Below are positions 19,468 to 29,360 of a stretch of DNA of 64,000 nt, piece by piece. Position 1 is the stretch's first letter. Each line of letters begins with the position of its first letter. The stretch is from JBGPTK01 sp963797765. GTDB lineage: Bacteria > Acidobacteriota > Terriglobia > Acidiferrales > UBA7541. Location of the stretch: contig CAWCQU010000003.1 in assembly GCA_963797765.1 (NCBI GenBank), positions 1,612,001 to 1,676,000 on the forward strand, in the 5' to 3' direction. The notes beneath the pieces are model-generated. The model worked only from the letters and a program-made list of their open reading frames with translations. It had not been told where the DNA came from and ran no database searches. The translations under genes and the position numbers were made by a program.

Positions 19468-20438
19468 CTACTCGACCCGCGACCAATTTTCATCAGGGTT
19501 GAATTCCGTGAGGTCAGCCGCGAGCTTGACCGTGTCGGGTCCCAAATCCTGCTCGTAGACGATGCCGTCGCGGCCTATTACGAAGGTCATGATCCCGGTC
19601 TCGCGGTACTCGACGGGCGTTGCGAGGATAGCGAATCCTCTGTCATTTTTCCATTGACGAGATAGTTTTTTGCTCCACCTGGGGCTTCATCGCCTTGGGC
19701 TGTGAGTATCCGCAGCGTGTAGCCATCGATGACCAGCGGATCAACAGCGGGAGAGGAAGCAAACGAAGACTTCGGGAATTGGCTCAACTGGCCAAGCGGG
19801 CTAGAAGCCTGCGTCTGAGGCGCGGGCCAATACAGTCCGTCGTGCTTGCCCGGCGTGCTGACGACGTGTCGCGCATATTCGCGCGCATCGCCGGTGTTGA
19901 AGTAGACCTCTTGCGCCTTAGCGAGCGCCGAGCAGGCGTCGATAGCCAACAGCTCGTTTCTGCCGATGTCGCGAGCCCGGACTTCCTCGGCTCCGGCGAC
20001 CGCATCAAAGTACCACTGGCCAGAAGAGTTTTTTGCGAGAGGCACGGGGAAAGCAAAGTTGTCCCCGCCGATGTAGAGAACGCGGCTGCCGTCCGTCATG
20101 TCGACCCAACGGTTCATCTGCTGGTATTTGGAGAAGAACTGCTGCATGGCGGCCTTGTCGGATTCGCTGTTCCCCGAAGTGATGAGTGCTTGCGCCTCAC
20201 GGCCCAGGACTTTGGTCAGTGCGCCCTCATCGCTGGACTTCGCCGCCTGAGCCAGCGCCGCGGCTGCATCGGCCGGCGAATGAAACGTCGTTTGGGTGGC
20301 TGCGTCGCTGGCGAAAGCCAGCTTGCCTGTGTCCACTGCTCGACCTGCGATGCCGAGGCCGGCGAGAGCCAGGACTCCGGCGAGTGCCAATCCCTTCCAC
20401 TTACTGCTCGTTTTGTTCTGATCCGCATTCATTTTCAA
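19468..20438 (-). pseudogene. DUF2950-family exported protein, one frameshift
   Basis: The N-terminus has a signal/anchor (LALAGVLALAGLGIAGRAV). The body matches DUF2950: FHSPADAAAALAQAAKSSDE, VDMTDGSRVLYIGGDNFAFPVPL, and GYTLRILTAQGDEAPGGAKNYLVNGKM. One missing base near 19640 then diverts the frame. In the neighbouring frame the expected end continues, GFAILATPVEYRETGIMTFV through GIVYEQDLG to a stop at 19468. Reconstructed length is ~323 residues. DUF2950 has no known activity. It sits 60 bp after the DUF3300 gene, the usual partnership, so the two are one operon. Confidence 0.85.
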
Positions 20439-20498
20439 TCTCCTTGAATTTTTTCTGATACGCCTTTTCTTTGGTTTTCCGTAGCTCGAATTGAACCG

Positions 20499-22463
20499 TT
20501 AGCGACGGCGCCCGCCGCCACCGGAAGAGTGATGTTGAGCCGGCGCGTGCTGCCTGACTTCGTGTTGTTGAGGACGCCGCCTGGCCATACTGCTGCGGCC
20601 GCGGTTGTTTTCCATGCGATTGGCTCTGCCGTCGCCGGTCATGCGTGAGCCGCCGAGATTCGAGCGGTCGCCCTTATAGCGATTGTCGTTGTGATAGCCG
20701 CCTGGAGGCGCGACGCCGGGGCCGTTCATTCCCGCATTGCGATCGCGAACGCCGTTGTTCCCGCCGATGAGGCCATGATTGCCGTTGTCGCCACCGTTAA
20801 TGCCGCCACCATTGGCGCCATCGTTGTGATAGCCGCCTGGGGGTGCGACGCCGGGACCATTCATGCCGGCGTTAGGGTTGCGAACACCGTTGTTGCCGCC
20901 GATCAGGCCATGGTTCCCGTTGTTACCGCCATTGGGCATATTGGTTGGACCGGTCCCCGGCACGTCGTGATGGTAAGCGCCGTTCGGGCCATAGTATCCG
21001 GTCGGGTGATACGCACCGTTCGGGCCGTAGTGCGTATCCTCGCCGGGATGATAGCCATTGGGGTTCGTCGTGGGGTTGTACGTATGGCTATCCGGGCCCG
21101 CGTCAGGATGCCAGCCACCGTTGGGGCCGAAATACCCGTTCGGATGATAGGCGCCGTTCGGGCCATAGTGAGTGTCCGTGCCCGGATGATAGCCGGAATT
21201 GCCAGGGCCCCAGGGGTGATATCCGTTGTAGTTGCGGTTGTTCCATGTGTTGTTGGTGATGTAAGTGTTGTGGTTGAAGATGATCGTGTTGCCACCACCG
21301 CCCCAGCCGCCCCAGTTGCAAGCCCAGGCATGAAAGCCCCAGCCGAAGCCGCCGCCGACAGCCCATCCTCCTCCGCCGAAGGATACTCCAACGCCAAAAC
21401 TCAAGGCCGGCGTGGCAAACACCACGGCGGGCGTATACATCGGCACAACGATGGGTGCGCCATAAACGATCGCCGGGTTGTACTGCGGCACATAAACGAG
21501 CTGCGGATTCGCCGGCTGAATCACGATGACCCCCGGCGATGACGTGGTTACTGTAATCTGCGAATTGGATTGAAGAGTGCCCGCCGCCTGCGCCCTAGCG
21601 CGCATCACTTGAACTGCTGCCATCACATCCGACTGCTGGAAATGAAACGCCTGACCGAGGCTTGAGGTCCAGGTCAGGTTCGTGGCTAGATTCGCCAAAA
21701 CGGACGGGAATTGCGTCAGCGCCTTGACACTGGGATCCCAATCCTGCTGATCCACCGCTTGCGCGAGCCATTGGCCGGTGAGATTTGAATTCTGACCAAG
21801 CCATTGATTCGCTGCCGTAACTTCGTCCGGGACTGTAGCCGCCGCGAGCACTTGTGCCACCAGAGCATCTGGATAGAGCGCGATCGGAGCGACAAGGCTG
21901 TCGAGTTGATCCGACGAGAGCGGTGCCGGAGCCGGTGCATCGCTCGCGTCCGTTTGCGGCGCAGACGAGTTCGACTGCTGCGAATAATTGGCGACCGGCG
22001 CAGCGGCCACGGGCGCCGGTTGAGGCGTTGGCGGAATCAGCATGGACTGCCCGTAGGTTGTCACGGCTTGCGGAGCAGCACCCATGCCCGTCGTGCGCTC
22101 CGCTTGCCATGGCGCCTGTTTTCCGTGAATCCCATAGTCTCCCGACATACTGTCGCCAAAGACGTGCCCATGGAAGTTAAGGATGGTGCGCGTTACGGTG
22201 CTGAATCGGATGAAGTGTCCTTTCACTTCGCCCTGGATGGGGCCTGATTGATCCGGGCCCTCGAAATATCCGGTGATTCGGTTGCCGTATTGCGCGATTT
22301 GGACGTGCTTGATGACGGTCGAACCGTCTTTTATGCTGGTGGAATAAATAGTCCAATTGCCCTGCACGTCGTCCGGCGGTTGCTGGGCCAACGCGGCCTG
22401 GCTAAGAATCAGCGACAGCAGAGCAAGGATTAGCGTGCTCAGAGTCGCGTTAAGTTTCTTCAT
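20499..22463 (-). CDS. DUF3300-family secreted protein with Gly/Asn-rich tail
   Basis: 654 residues with a signal peptide (ALLSLILSQAALAQ). After an N-terminal beta domain of about 110 residues comes the DUF3300 core (LDSLVAPIALYPDALVAQVLAAATVPDEV; LVYVPQYNPAIVYG), then a low-complexity C-terminal third. That third is made of repeats such as HYGPNGAYHP and two near-identical ~42-residue copies of NGNHGLIGGNNGVR...GMNGPGVAPPGGYHND, ending in a basic, His-rich tail. It is likely exported and surface-associated. The gene is divergent from the GAF-PAS activator and is first in the operon with DUF2950. A candidate sigma-54 promoter lies ~70 bp upstream. Function unknown. Confidence 0.85.
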   Translation of the reverse strand: MKKLNATLSTLILALLSLILSQAALAQQPPDDVQGNWTIYSTSIKDGSTVIKHVQIAQYGNRITGYFEGPDQSGPIQGEVKGHFIRFSTVTRTILNFHGHVFGDSMSGDYGIHGKQAPWQAERTTGMGAAPQAVTTYGQSMLIPPTPQPAPVAAAPVANYSQQSNSSAPQTDASDAPAPAPLSSDQLDSLVAPIALYPDALVAQVLAAATVPDEVTAANQWLGQNSNLTGQWLAQAVDQQDWDPSVKALTQFPSVLANLATNLTWTSSLGQAFHFQQSDVMAAVQVMRARAQAAGTLQSNSQITVTTSSPGVIVIQPANPQLVYVPQYNPAIVYGAPIVVPMYTPAVVFATPALSFGVGVSFGGGGWAVGGGFGWGFHAWACNWGGWGGGGNTIIFNHNTYITNNTWNNRNYNGYHPWGPGNSGYHPGTDTHYGPNGAYHPNGYFGPNGGWHPDAGPDSHTYNPTTNPNGYHPGEDTHYGPNGAYHPTGYYGPNGAYHHDVPGTGPTNMPNGGNNGNHGLIGGNNGVRNPNAGMNGPGVAPPGGYHNDGANGGGINGGDNGNHGLIGGNNGVRDRNAGMNGPGVAPPGGYHNDNRYKGDRSNLGGSRMTGDGRANRMENNRGRSSMARRRPQQHEVRQHAPAQHHSSGGGGRRR

Positions 22464-22532
22464 GACTTACTCCTCCTCATTCCTTATTCAAATCGCGACT
22501 GTTCTCTTGCAAGGTCGCTGGAGTGAGATAGG

Positions 22533-22548
22533 GCAATTCATGAACCAC
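22533..22548 (-). promoter_or_regulatory. Candidate sigma-54 promoter of DUF3300-DUF2950
   Basis: Minus-strand TGTGGTTCATGAATTGCC has GG and GC separated by exactly 10 bp and a full TTGC at -12. The -24 block (TGGTTC) is weaker than elsewhere. It lies ~70 bp before the start at 22463, with a sigma-54 activator gene divergent next to it. The -24 element overlaps a perfect inverted repeat (22543-22560). Confidence 0.5.
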
Positions 22549-22560
22549 AATTATGTGGTT
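22543..22560. promoter_or_regulatory. Inverted repeat between divergent regulator and DUF3300 genes
   Basis: AACCACA-ATTA-TGTGGTT, a perfect 7-bp inverted repeat with a 4-bp centre. It lies in the divergent promoter region and overlaps the -24 element of the candidate promoter, so a bound protein would be expected to repress. Regulator unknown. Confidence 0.5.
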
Positions 22561-22631
22561 GAACAATTGGAACTTGCGGCTTTCACCGATTCGTGCTGCT
22601 TCGGAAATTCACGAAATCTCAGGAAAAGCGG

Positions 22632-24734
22632 ATGGGTGGCTTTGAGAAAATGTCTGACACGGGAGAAGTGTCCTGGGTTGGGGAAATTGCCCGTGGAAGA
22701 AAAATTTGCGTCGTCAGAGCCTGTACTATACCCGCCCTTTTCGGTGGTGTAGAATCAGCCACGTTACGGAGAAATGCCTTGCAGCCCGAACCCCTACTTG
22801 CTTTGGCCGCAACGGTTGCGGGGGAGCACAGCACCCGCAGCGCACTCGACACGATTGTCCAAGGCCTTGCTAAGCAGCCTGGGATAGCATTGGCTCGTAT
22901 CTGGCTGCTGGAATCGGGGGACATCTGCGACGAGTGCTTTCTTGGCAGTGAGTGCGACGACCGCTGTGAGTGCCTCCACCTGGTTGCCAGTGCGGGCGCG
23001 TCCTTGAATGGAAAAGAAGACTGGTCTTTTCGCGAAGGATTTTTCCGGCGCATCCCGCTAAGCAAAGCAAAAGGAAAGGTGGGAGTCATCGGGGCGACCG
23101 GCAATTCAATTCGAATCGCCAACGTTACACCGGAAAGCGAGTGGATCCGCAGGCCAGAATGGGCCACGAGTGAGGGGATTCGTGCTTTCGCGGGCGAGCC
23201 ACTGAAGTTCAAGGGAAAGATTCTGGGAGTTTTGGGCATTTTCAGCCGGGAAAACATGACGGATCAGGAGTTTTCCTGGGTGAGGATGTTCGCGGATCAG
23301 GCGGCTGTTGCCATTACCAATGCTCAGGCGTTTGAGGCCTTGGAACGAGCGAAAACTGCAGAGCAGCGGCACGCGAAGGAGCTTCGTCAAGTAATTGATG
23401 TCGCTCCGATGCATATGTTCCTTTGGGAGGCGGATGGCAGCTCCTCCTATGGGAATCGCACCTCAGCGGATTACTTCGGCCCCATCCCTCCGAAACATCC
23501 CATGGAATTTCTCGACCTGGTGACGCATCCCGAAGACGCGGGAATGCTCAAGGAAGGAATACAACAAGCCATGGCGCGCGGTGAAACGTTTGAGGCGGAA
23601 GCGCGCATGCGCCGGCGCGATGGTGAGTACCGTTGGTTTCTGTATCAGTTCTATCCATTGCGCGACGAAAAAGGGCTCGTGACCCGTTGGTGTGGTACTC
23701 GGACCGATATTGACGACCAGAAGCGCGCGCAAGACAGAGCGCAAAATGAAAACCTGGTGCTGCGCGAGGAAGTTGATAAGGCTTCAATGTTCGAGGAGAT
23801 CGTGGGCACCTCGCCGGCTCTACTGGCAGTCCTCGCCCGGGTCACCAAAGTTGCCCCGAGCGACTCCACAGTGTTGATCACCGGGGAAACCGGCACGGGT
23901 AAAGAACTCGTCGCGCGCGCAATTCACAAGCGTTCGCCGCGGGCCTCGCGGGCTTTCGTGAGCGTGAATTGTGCGGCAATTCCTCGCGATCTGATCGCTT
24001 CGGAGTTGTTTGGCCACGAGAAAGGCGCCTTCACCGGCGCGTTGCAACGACGGTTGGGCCGCTTCGAATTGGCCGAAGGCGGCACGATCTTCCTCGACGA
24101 GATCGGCGATTTGAGCGCGGAGACGCAGGTGGCTTTGCTTCGCGTTCTGCAGGAGCGTGAATTTGACCGCGTGGGGGGCACGCGTCCGATTCGCGCGGAT
24201 GTTCGGGTAATCACGGCGACGCACCGGGACCTGCCGGCGGAGGTTGCGGCCGGAACCTTTCGAAGCGACCTTTATTACCGCATCAACGTCTTCCCCGTGA
24301 AAGTGCCGCCGCTTCGCGAGCGCAAGGAAGATATCCGCCTGCTGGTGGAATATTTCATCGACCGGTATGCGTCGAAGGCAGGGAAAAGGATCATCAGCAT
24401 CGACAAGAAGAGTTTGGCTCACCTGCAATCCTATTCCTGGCCCGGCAATATTCGTGAGTTGCAGAACGTGATTGAGCGCTCCGTGATTGTATGTGACACG
24501 GACGAATTTTCCGTGGATGAGAGTTGGCTTTCGGTCAAGCCCAATCCGGGAAAACCACTGGCGGATGATCTCGAGGCTCAGGAAAAAGAGCGCATCGAGG
24601 CAGCGTTGCGCGAAACTAAGGGGAGAGTGTCGGGGCCCACCGGTGCTGCGGCAAAACTTGGCATGCCCGCCTCCACACTCGACTCCAAAATTAAATCGCT
24701 GACAATCGACAAGCGCCGCTTCCAAACTAGCTAG
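22632..24734 (+). CDS. sigma-54-dependent activator, GAF-PAS-AAA+-Fis HTH
   Basis: About 700 residues from the ATG at 22632 (AGGAAAAG upstream); a GTG at 22593 would add 13 residues. A GAF domain covers ~55-230, with a Cys-rich insert near 97-115 (CDECFLGSECDDRCECL). A PAS domain with a PAC-like tail follows (~255-370, ending WCGTRTDIDDQKRAQ), then AAA+ (~390-625) with GETGTGKE, GAFTGA and IFLDEIGD, and a Fis HTH at the C-terminus (LGMPASTLDSKIKSL). The Cys cluster suggests metal, Fe-S or redox sensing (inference). It is divergent from DUF3300-DUF2950 and upstream of a sigma-54 promoter at 24827. Those two units are its likely targets. Confidence 0.93.
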   Translation: MGGFEKMSDTGEVSWVGEIARGRKICVVRACTIPALFGGVESATLRRNALQPEPLLALAATVAGEHSTRSALDTIVQGLAKQPGIALARIWLLESGDICDECFLGSECDDRCECLHLVASAGASLNGKEDWSFREGFFRRIPLSKAKGKVGVIGATGNSIRIANVTPESEWIRRPEWATSEGIRAFAGEPLKFKGKILGVLGIFSRENMTDQEFSWVRMFADQAAVAITNAQAFEALERAKTAEQRHAKELRQVIDVAPMHMFLWEADGSSSYGNRTSADYFGPIPPKHPMEFLDLVTHPEDAGMLKEGIQQAMARGETFEAEARMRRRDGEYRWFLYQFYPLRDEKGLVTRWCGTRTDIDDQKRAQDRAQNENLVLREEVDKASMFEEIVGTSPALLAVLARVTKVAPSDSTVLITGETGTGKELVARAIHKRSPRASRAFVSVNCAAIPRDLIASELFGHEKGAFTGALQRRLGRFELAEGGTIFLDEIGDLSAETQVALLRVLQEREFDRVGGTRPIRADVRVITATHRDLPAEVAAGTFRSDLYYRINVFPVKVPPLRERKEDIRLLVEYFIDRYASKAGKRIISIDKKSLAHLQSYSWPGNIRELQNVIERSVIVCDTDEFSVDESWLSVKPNPGKPLADDLEAQEKERIEAALRETKGRVSGPTGAAAKLGMPASTLDSKIKSLTIDKRRFQTS

Positions 24735-24826
24735 AAACCCTTTCACGATTCACGAAGTTTCGAAAATCCCCGAATCCCTCGTGAGCTTTCTTCCCACTTA
24801 GCCATTTCTTTTTCTTCAACTTACGA

Positions 24827-24843
24827 TTGGCAGCTCTCTTGCC
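24827..24843 (+). promoter_or_regulatory. sigma-54 promoter of the large exported protein gene
   Basis: TTGGCAGCTCTCTTGCC: TGGCA and TTGC at correct spacing, about 95 bp before the start at 24940. No TGCCC-N6-GGGCA palindrome lies upstream. Instead a TTCACGAA-containing block at 24749-24764 resembles one upstream of the DUF3300 promoter. Confidence 0.78.
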
Positions 24844-24939
24844 TCATGCAACCTCGAGCGTATCGCTCGAAAGAGCAGTCGCTGGGATTAGCTCGACGCA
24901 CGGTGTCGGCAATTCGAAGGGATTGAAGGGGTGAACGTC

Positions 24940-27900
24940 ATGAAATTCGCGAGAATGTTGTCATTGCTGACAGGGGCCGTCTTCGCCTGTCAATTGTCTA
25001 CCGCGTTCGCAAGGCCGGCCGCGCAATCTGAAACGGGAGCTGCGAAAGTGGCCGTTTCCGGAGCGGTGGCAGGAGCAAGTGCTGCTGCTCCGCGCTCCAC
25101 TCCGCCGAAGAATGGGATGCTGATCCATGCGGCCTCTAAAGATGCTTCGGCTGAGAATTCTGGGACCAAGACGATAACTCTCAGCCTGCCCGCCGGAACC
25201 CAGACCGAAACGATTAAGGTTGTTCTAAACGGCGAAGACGTTAGTTTGAGGTTCAGCGAAACATCCTGTTCTGGGGCGGTATGCGAGACCGGGACGTTGT
25301 CATCGGCCGATGGCATGCGTTCGGGGAAAAATGTTCTGTACGCGACAGCCAAAAAATCCGATGGCACGCTGGCCAGTTCGAGATTGCGATTTGCGGGCGA
25401 CGAAACGCCGCTGGCAAAACCGTCCGCTGCCGCGAGTGGACGTCTATCGGCCCAAGTGACGCCAGCATATCCGACGGCCAGTAATTTTCTTCCTCCGGCC
25501 GTTGCTTTCAACACGATTTCTCCAGGCGGTTCGAATGGCGGAGGCCCTTGGATAAGAATTGGCACGCAACAGACCTATCCGGATAACGGCTATAGTTGCT
25601 CCACGGTATACACCGTAATCGTCTTGGACAGGCAAACACTAACCGAGAAGAGCGCGGCGCCCGAATCGTCTCCGCAGTGCTTCGGAGATGGCGGTTCCAT
25701 GGCGACTTATCTCGGAACGCTCACCTCCGAGGACCTGGTTATCGCCGGATCAAATTTCAATGCCTACCCCGACTCCAAGTTGAATACGACAGCGATTGGA
25801 GGAACGGACTTCACCAACACGAAGAATTTTAATAACTCAAATTATCCCCTGGGCTACATAGCCATCGGGGCTGGAGGCGCAACGCCCGGCTCGGCATTCG
25901 AAAACTACTACACCAGTTCCGAGCAGACGGTCGACCAGTTTGCGACGGGCATGTTGGTCGAGGACGTCAATGGAAATTACAATTTTCAACCTTCGCTGGC
26001 AGTTGAATACCTCGTTGCGCCCAATGACCAGGCAAACAGCAACCTGAGCACCGTCACTCTCTTCAACGTCGGCTCCCTCTCCCAGTACAGCCAATTCAGT
26101 TACCCGGAAAAGGTTGTCTTCTACTCTCCCTCGAGCCAATCCGGCGGCTACTGGATGCTAAAACTCCAGCGCGACAATCTGAATATCGACCCCAACTGCG
26201 GTGCCATCGCCAACCAGGCGAAACAACAAACGGACGTTCCGGCTTGCGGCACTTTTTATGCGACAGGATCTCAGAGCCCTGCTACTGCCACAAAAGCCTA
26301 TCAGAGTCTCGCGGCGGCACTGAATGCTATCGCGCCTGACGACCTTGTATTCCTCGTCACGGTTGGGCAGGCTGGCTATTCCCCGAACCAAAGTTCGTGG
26401 GATGTCGCGGCCACATCCTTCATCGACGGAAGCGGCACCCAACAAAACGCTTTCTATCAGGAGTTCGCCCCTGCTCTTGAAAATGTGGGCGGCACGCCTG
26501 AAACAACCCTATCGCTCTACGTACCGGGAAGCGCGTATACCCTCGTCACTTGCAGAGACTGCGGCAACTCATTAAACGGGCATGCGGTACTTTCGGCCAG
26601 CGGCTTCACTCAGCAGGGTGAAACAGGATTTGTCCACGGACTCCTCCGGCGCAACTTAAACGGGTTCTATTGGCCTGGGCAAACATCGCAGGAGTCCCAA
26701 AGCCAGAGTGCTGCGGGCGGAGGAGCGGATTTCACCATGAGTCTCGTCGGCTCGCAGCAGCCCGTCGAGTGGCCGGAATTGAGCGGGGCACCCCTATCCG
26801 GCGCGAGCAGCGTGGCGGGCCAGGTGGCCGCCTATCATTACCTGAGCTATCAACTTGTTACGCAGTATTACATCAGGGGCGCCCAGGGTAATTATCTGGA
26901 CGACATCCACTATTACTTCACCGGGGCTAACAACACCTACATCGACTATCACACGTTCTACCCTGCAAACTTGCCGTTTCCCGGCCAGCCCGGCTCTTGC
27001 TATGTGTGGACCGATCCGGTCACAAACACCGCGCTGACTTGTTTTACGCAACAGGACCTTTTCGCCGTTGCGCAGCAAGTGAGCACTGAAGTTGTGGACC
27101 TCGATAATGTTCTTCAATTCATGGTGAATGGATCCACCAACATGAAGGATACGGTTGCTACTGGAAACGGGAGTGCGGCCCTCGCCTTGATTGGGCAGCT
27201 GCGGCAGTGGAAGGCAGCAATTTGCAGCCGCCTCCGGCTACTCCGGTAACGGTCAACGTATCCAGTATCCTGAGCCTGATCAGCAGCGCTGTGAACCTCG
27301 GTGCCACCATCGGAACGGACGGATTGGTGCCTCCGAATCTCGTGGACACTGTCACGAAGGTGGGCTCAACAATCTCTGGTATTTTCGGCACGGCGGGCAC
27401 GCTTGCCGGAGGGTTCACCTCTGGCGGCGGTCCACAGCCGCTGCCCAGCCCCGACTACACCTTCGCTACTACCATCGGTGACTTGGCCAACTCTGGATTG
27501 CAGCAGCAGCTCACCGCTGGATTCGATACCGAACTCGATAACCTTCTTGGAGATTGGGGGAAGCTGTCGACCATTGGCCCACTGATCACGGACAGCAGCA
27601 ATCGGGCTTTCTACTCTCCAAATCAAGTGGCGCAAAATGCCGCGGTGACGCTGTTGGGCCAGGGCTCGCAGCGCAGCTTCTATATGGTTCTGTTGCCGAC
27701 CCACAATGCGATCGAGTATTTTCCCGGCTGGCATGGTAGCTCGGATTCCTCGAACGAAAACGTTCCGGACATGGGAGGGTATGACGCCACGACGGTTTGC
27801 AATGCCTGGTACAGTTGGGCTCCTCAGCCTCCTCCCTATGTAAGCGTCTGGTATCCGACTTACGTGGGAACCCCTGCTCATTGGAATTCTGTGCTTGTCG

Positions 27901-28979
27901 GGCCGAACAACGCCATTGACTTCTATATACTCGCCGACCAAACGGCCCAAAATGCGGGAAAATTGAATCAGCACATTCCATTTATCGACACTCAGATTGC
28001 CAATACCCTTTTTTCTTCTGGCGGGCTGAATATTCCGTTCGACCCGTTTGTAACCAGAACCGGGCCAATGTCATCGGCCTTTTGGGATACCACCCTAGTG
28101 GGGTTTGACAACTTTCCCGCTAACCAAACCTGCTCCTACAACCAATTGCATGGTATTGCAGCACCTTCAGCGCCCTCAGGGCCTCCCTACGTTACAACGA
28201 CGACGCTGGCCGTCCCTTCCTCCGCCGTGCTGGGAGAGAGTTTGACGTTTAAAGCAACGGTTACCTCCACGGGTGGCGGAGTACCGGCCGGGACCGTGTC
28301 CTTCCAGGATGGAGATGCGACACTGGGCACAGCAACACTCGATGGATCCGGGAATGCCACCTTCTCCGCGACGGGGCTGGCCCTCGGAGCGCATTCCGTC
28401 ACCGCATATTACGTCGTGAATGATCCTTTCAGCGCGTCGCAATCCGCCAGCAGTATCGTAACGGTTTATGCGAACTCTCCCGACATGACCCTCAGCGTCT
28501 CCGCAAACAACGTGAATGTTGCCTATGGGTCTATTTCCGGTCCGGTTGCCATCCAGATCAATTCACGATCGGGGCTGGGCGGTACCGTGACGCTTAGTTG
28601 CGCGGGCTTGCCTGTCGGCGTGACCTGTAACTTCAACCCGGCTCAACCGACAATCACCGACGGAGGAAAAGCCGCCACCTCACTCACCGTTTCGGCCGCT
28701 GCTGTCCAAGCCGCTGGAATGCCGCTGCCCCAGGGCGTTACCGGCGCTTTGCTATTACCCGTGTTTCTGTTCTTCCTGTGGCGAATGCACAAAGGCGCAC
28801 GGCAACTCCGGACGCTCTTGTGTCTGCTGGTCCTATCGGCCCTCTCGCTCGGATACCTGACGGGTTGCGGCGGCGGAACTAAAGCCGCACAACCGGCAAC
28901 GGGTTCGCAGACCATTCTGGTGGTTGCAACGAGTGGTTCTGTGACCAAGAGCGTTCCCTTAACCCTGAACATCCAGTAA
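24940..28979 (+). pseudogene. Large exported protein with C-terminal Ig-like domain and Cys tail, one frameshift
   Basis: Start chosen at 24940 (AAGGGG 8 bp upstream; GTG at 24931 is alternative). A signal peptide follows (MLSLLTGAVFACQLSTAFA). The first ~755 residues are a large beta-rich exported region of unknown type. Near 27207 a single-base loss changes frame, and the protein continues VEGSNLQPPPATPVTVNVSS to a stop at 28979, about 1346 residues in all. The end contains a bacterial Ig-like repeat (~90 residues, TTTLAVPSSAVLGESLTFKA...VPAGTVSFQDG...GAHSVTAYY), a second beta domain, a TM segment (GALLLPVFLFFLWRM) and a short GYLTGCGGG tail. This tail is common in acidobacterial surface proteins. 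Probably an outer-surface or secreted structural protein, first in a sigma-54-driven operon. Confidence 0.75.
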
Positions 28980-28990
28980 GGCGAGTCGGT

Positions 28991-29020
28991 GCGGCGAGCA
29001 ATCGCCGCGCCCCTCTTTTC
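28991..29020 (+). terminator. Hairpin/attenuator after the large exported protein gene
   Basis: Perfect stem GCGGCGA-GCAA-TCGCCGC with a stable tetraloop, followed by a pyrimidine run CCCCTCTTTTCT. Placed 11 bp after the stop at 28979 and before the STAS-like gene. It probably reduces, rather than abolishes, expression of the downstream genes. Confidence 0.55.
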
Positions 29021-29046
29021 TAAGCAAAAGGAACAACTAAAACTAT

Positions 29047-29331
29047 GTGGAAGATTCGAAAATTTACGGAAGCCAACGCGCGGTCCTCAGTGTCAGCGGC
29101 CGAATTGAAGCGGAAGAGTTGTCGGAACTGCAAAATGCTGTGTCCTCGGAAGAAACGGCGCCTCAGAAAGTCGAACTGGACCTGGAGAATGTGAGGCTCG
29201 TGGACCAACAGGCGGTCACTTTTTTGGCGCGCTGCGAAGTGAATGGTACGCGAATTCGAAATTGTCCTTCTTATATCCGCGAATGGATCGAGAGGGAAAA
29301 AGTTAGTCGGAATCACAACGGTAACCGGTAA
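29047..29331 (+). CDS. Small STAS-like protein, second copy
   Basis: 94 residues in the visible frame, with GTG at 29047. Pattern: VLSVSGRIEAEELSELQNAV, then KVELDLENVRLVDQQAVTFL, then RNCPSYIREWIERE. This is a compact acidobacterial STAS-like family, with Gln in place of the phosphorylatable Ser/Thr after the VRLVD strand. An ATG two bases upstream (29045, MWKIRK...) is in another frame; a one-base gain in the A4 run near 29061 would fuse it to this frame, so the true N-terminus may be MWKIRK followed by IYGSQ. It lies between the large exported protein and the propeller protein. It resembles the protein at 10481-10816 in size and pattern. Confidence 0.75.
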   Translation: MEDSKIYGSQRAVLSVSGRIEAEELSELQNAVSSEETAPQKVELDLENVRLVDQQAVTFLARCEVNGTRIRNCPSYIREWIEREKVSRNHNGNR

Positions 29332-29360
29332 CAACAATTCAGAAAGGAGGTTTTATTCAA

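Noticed and set aside
20690..21200. Repeated GGNN-rich DNA, considered as a mobile repeat
   Set aside because: It encodes in-frame Gly/Asn repeats of the DUF3300 protein.
20691..21542. Plus-strand ORF of 283 codons
   Set aside because: Antisense of the Gly/Asn-rich DUF3300 tail. The predicted protein is a Val/Ala/Ile repeat produced by low-complexity DNA.
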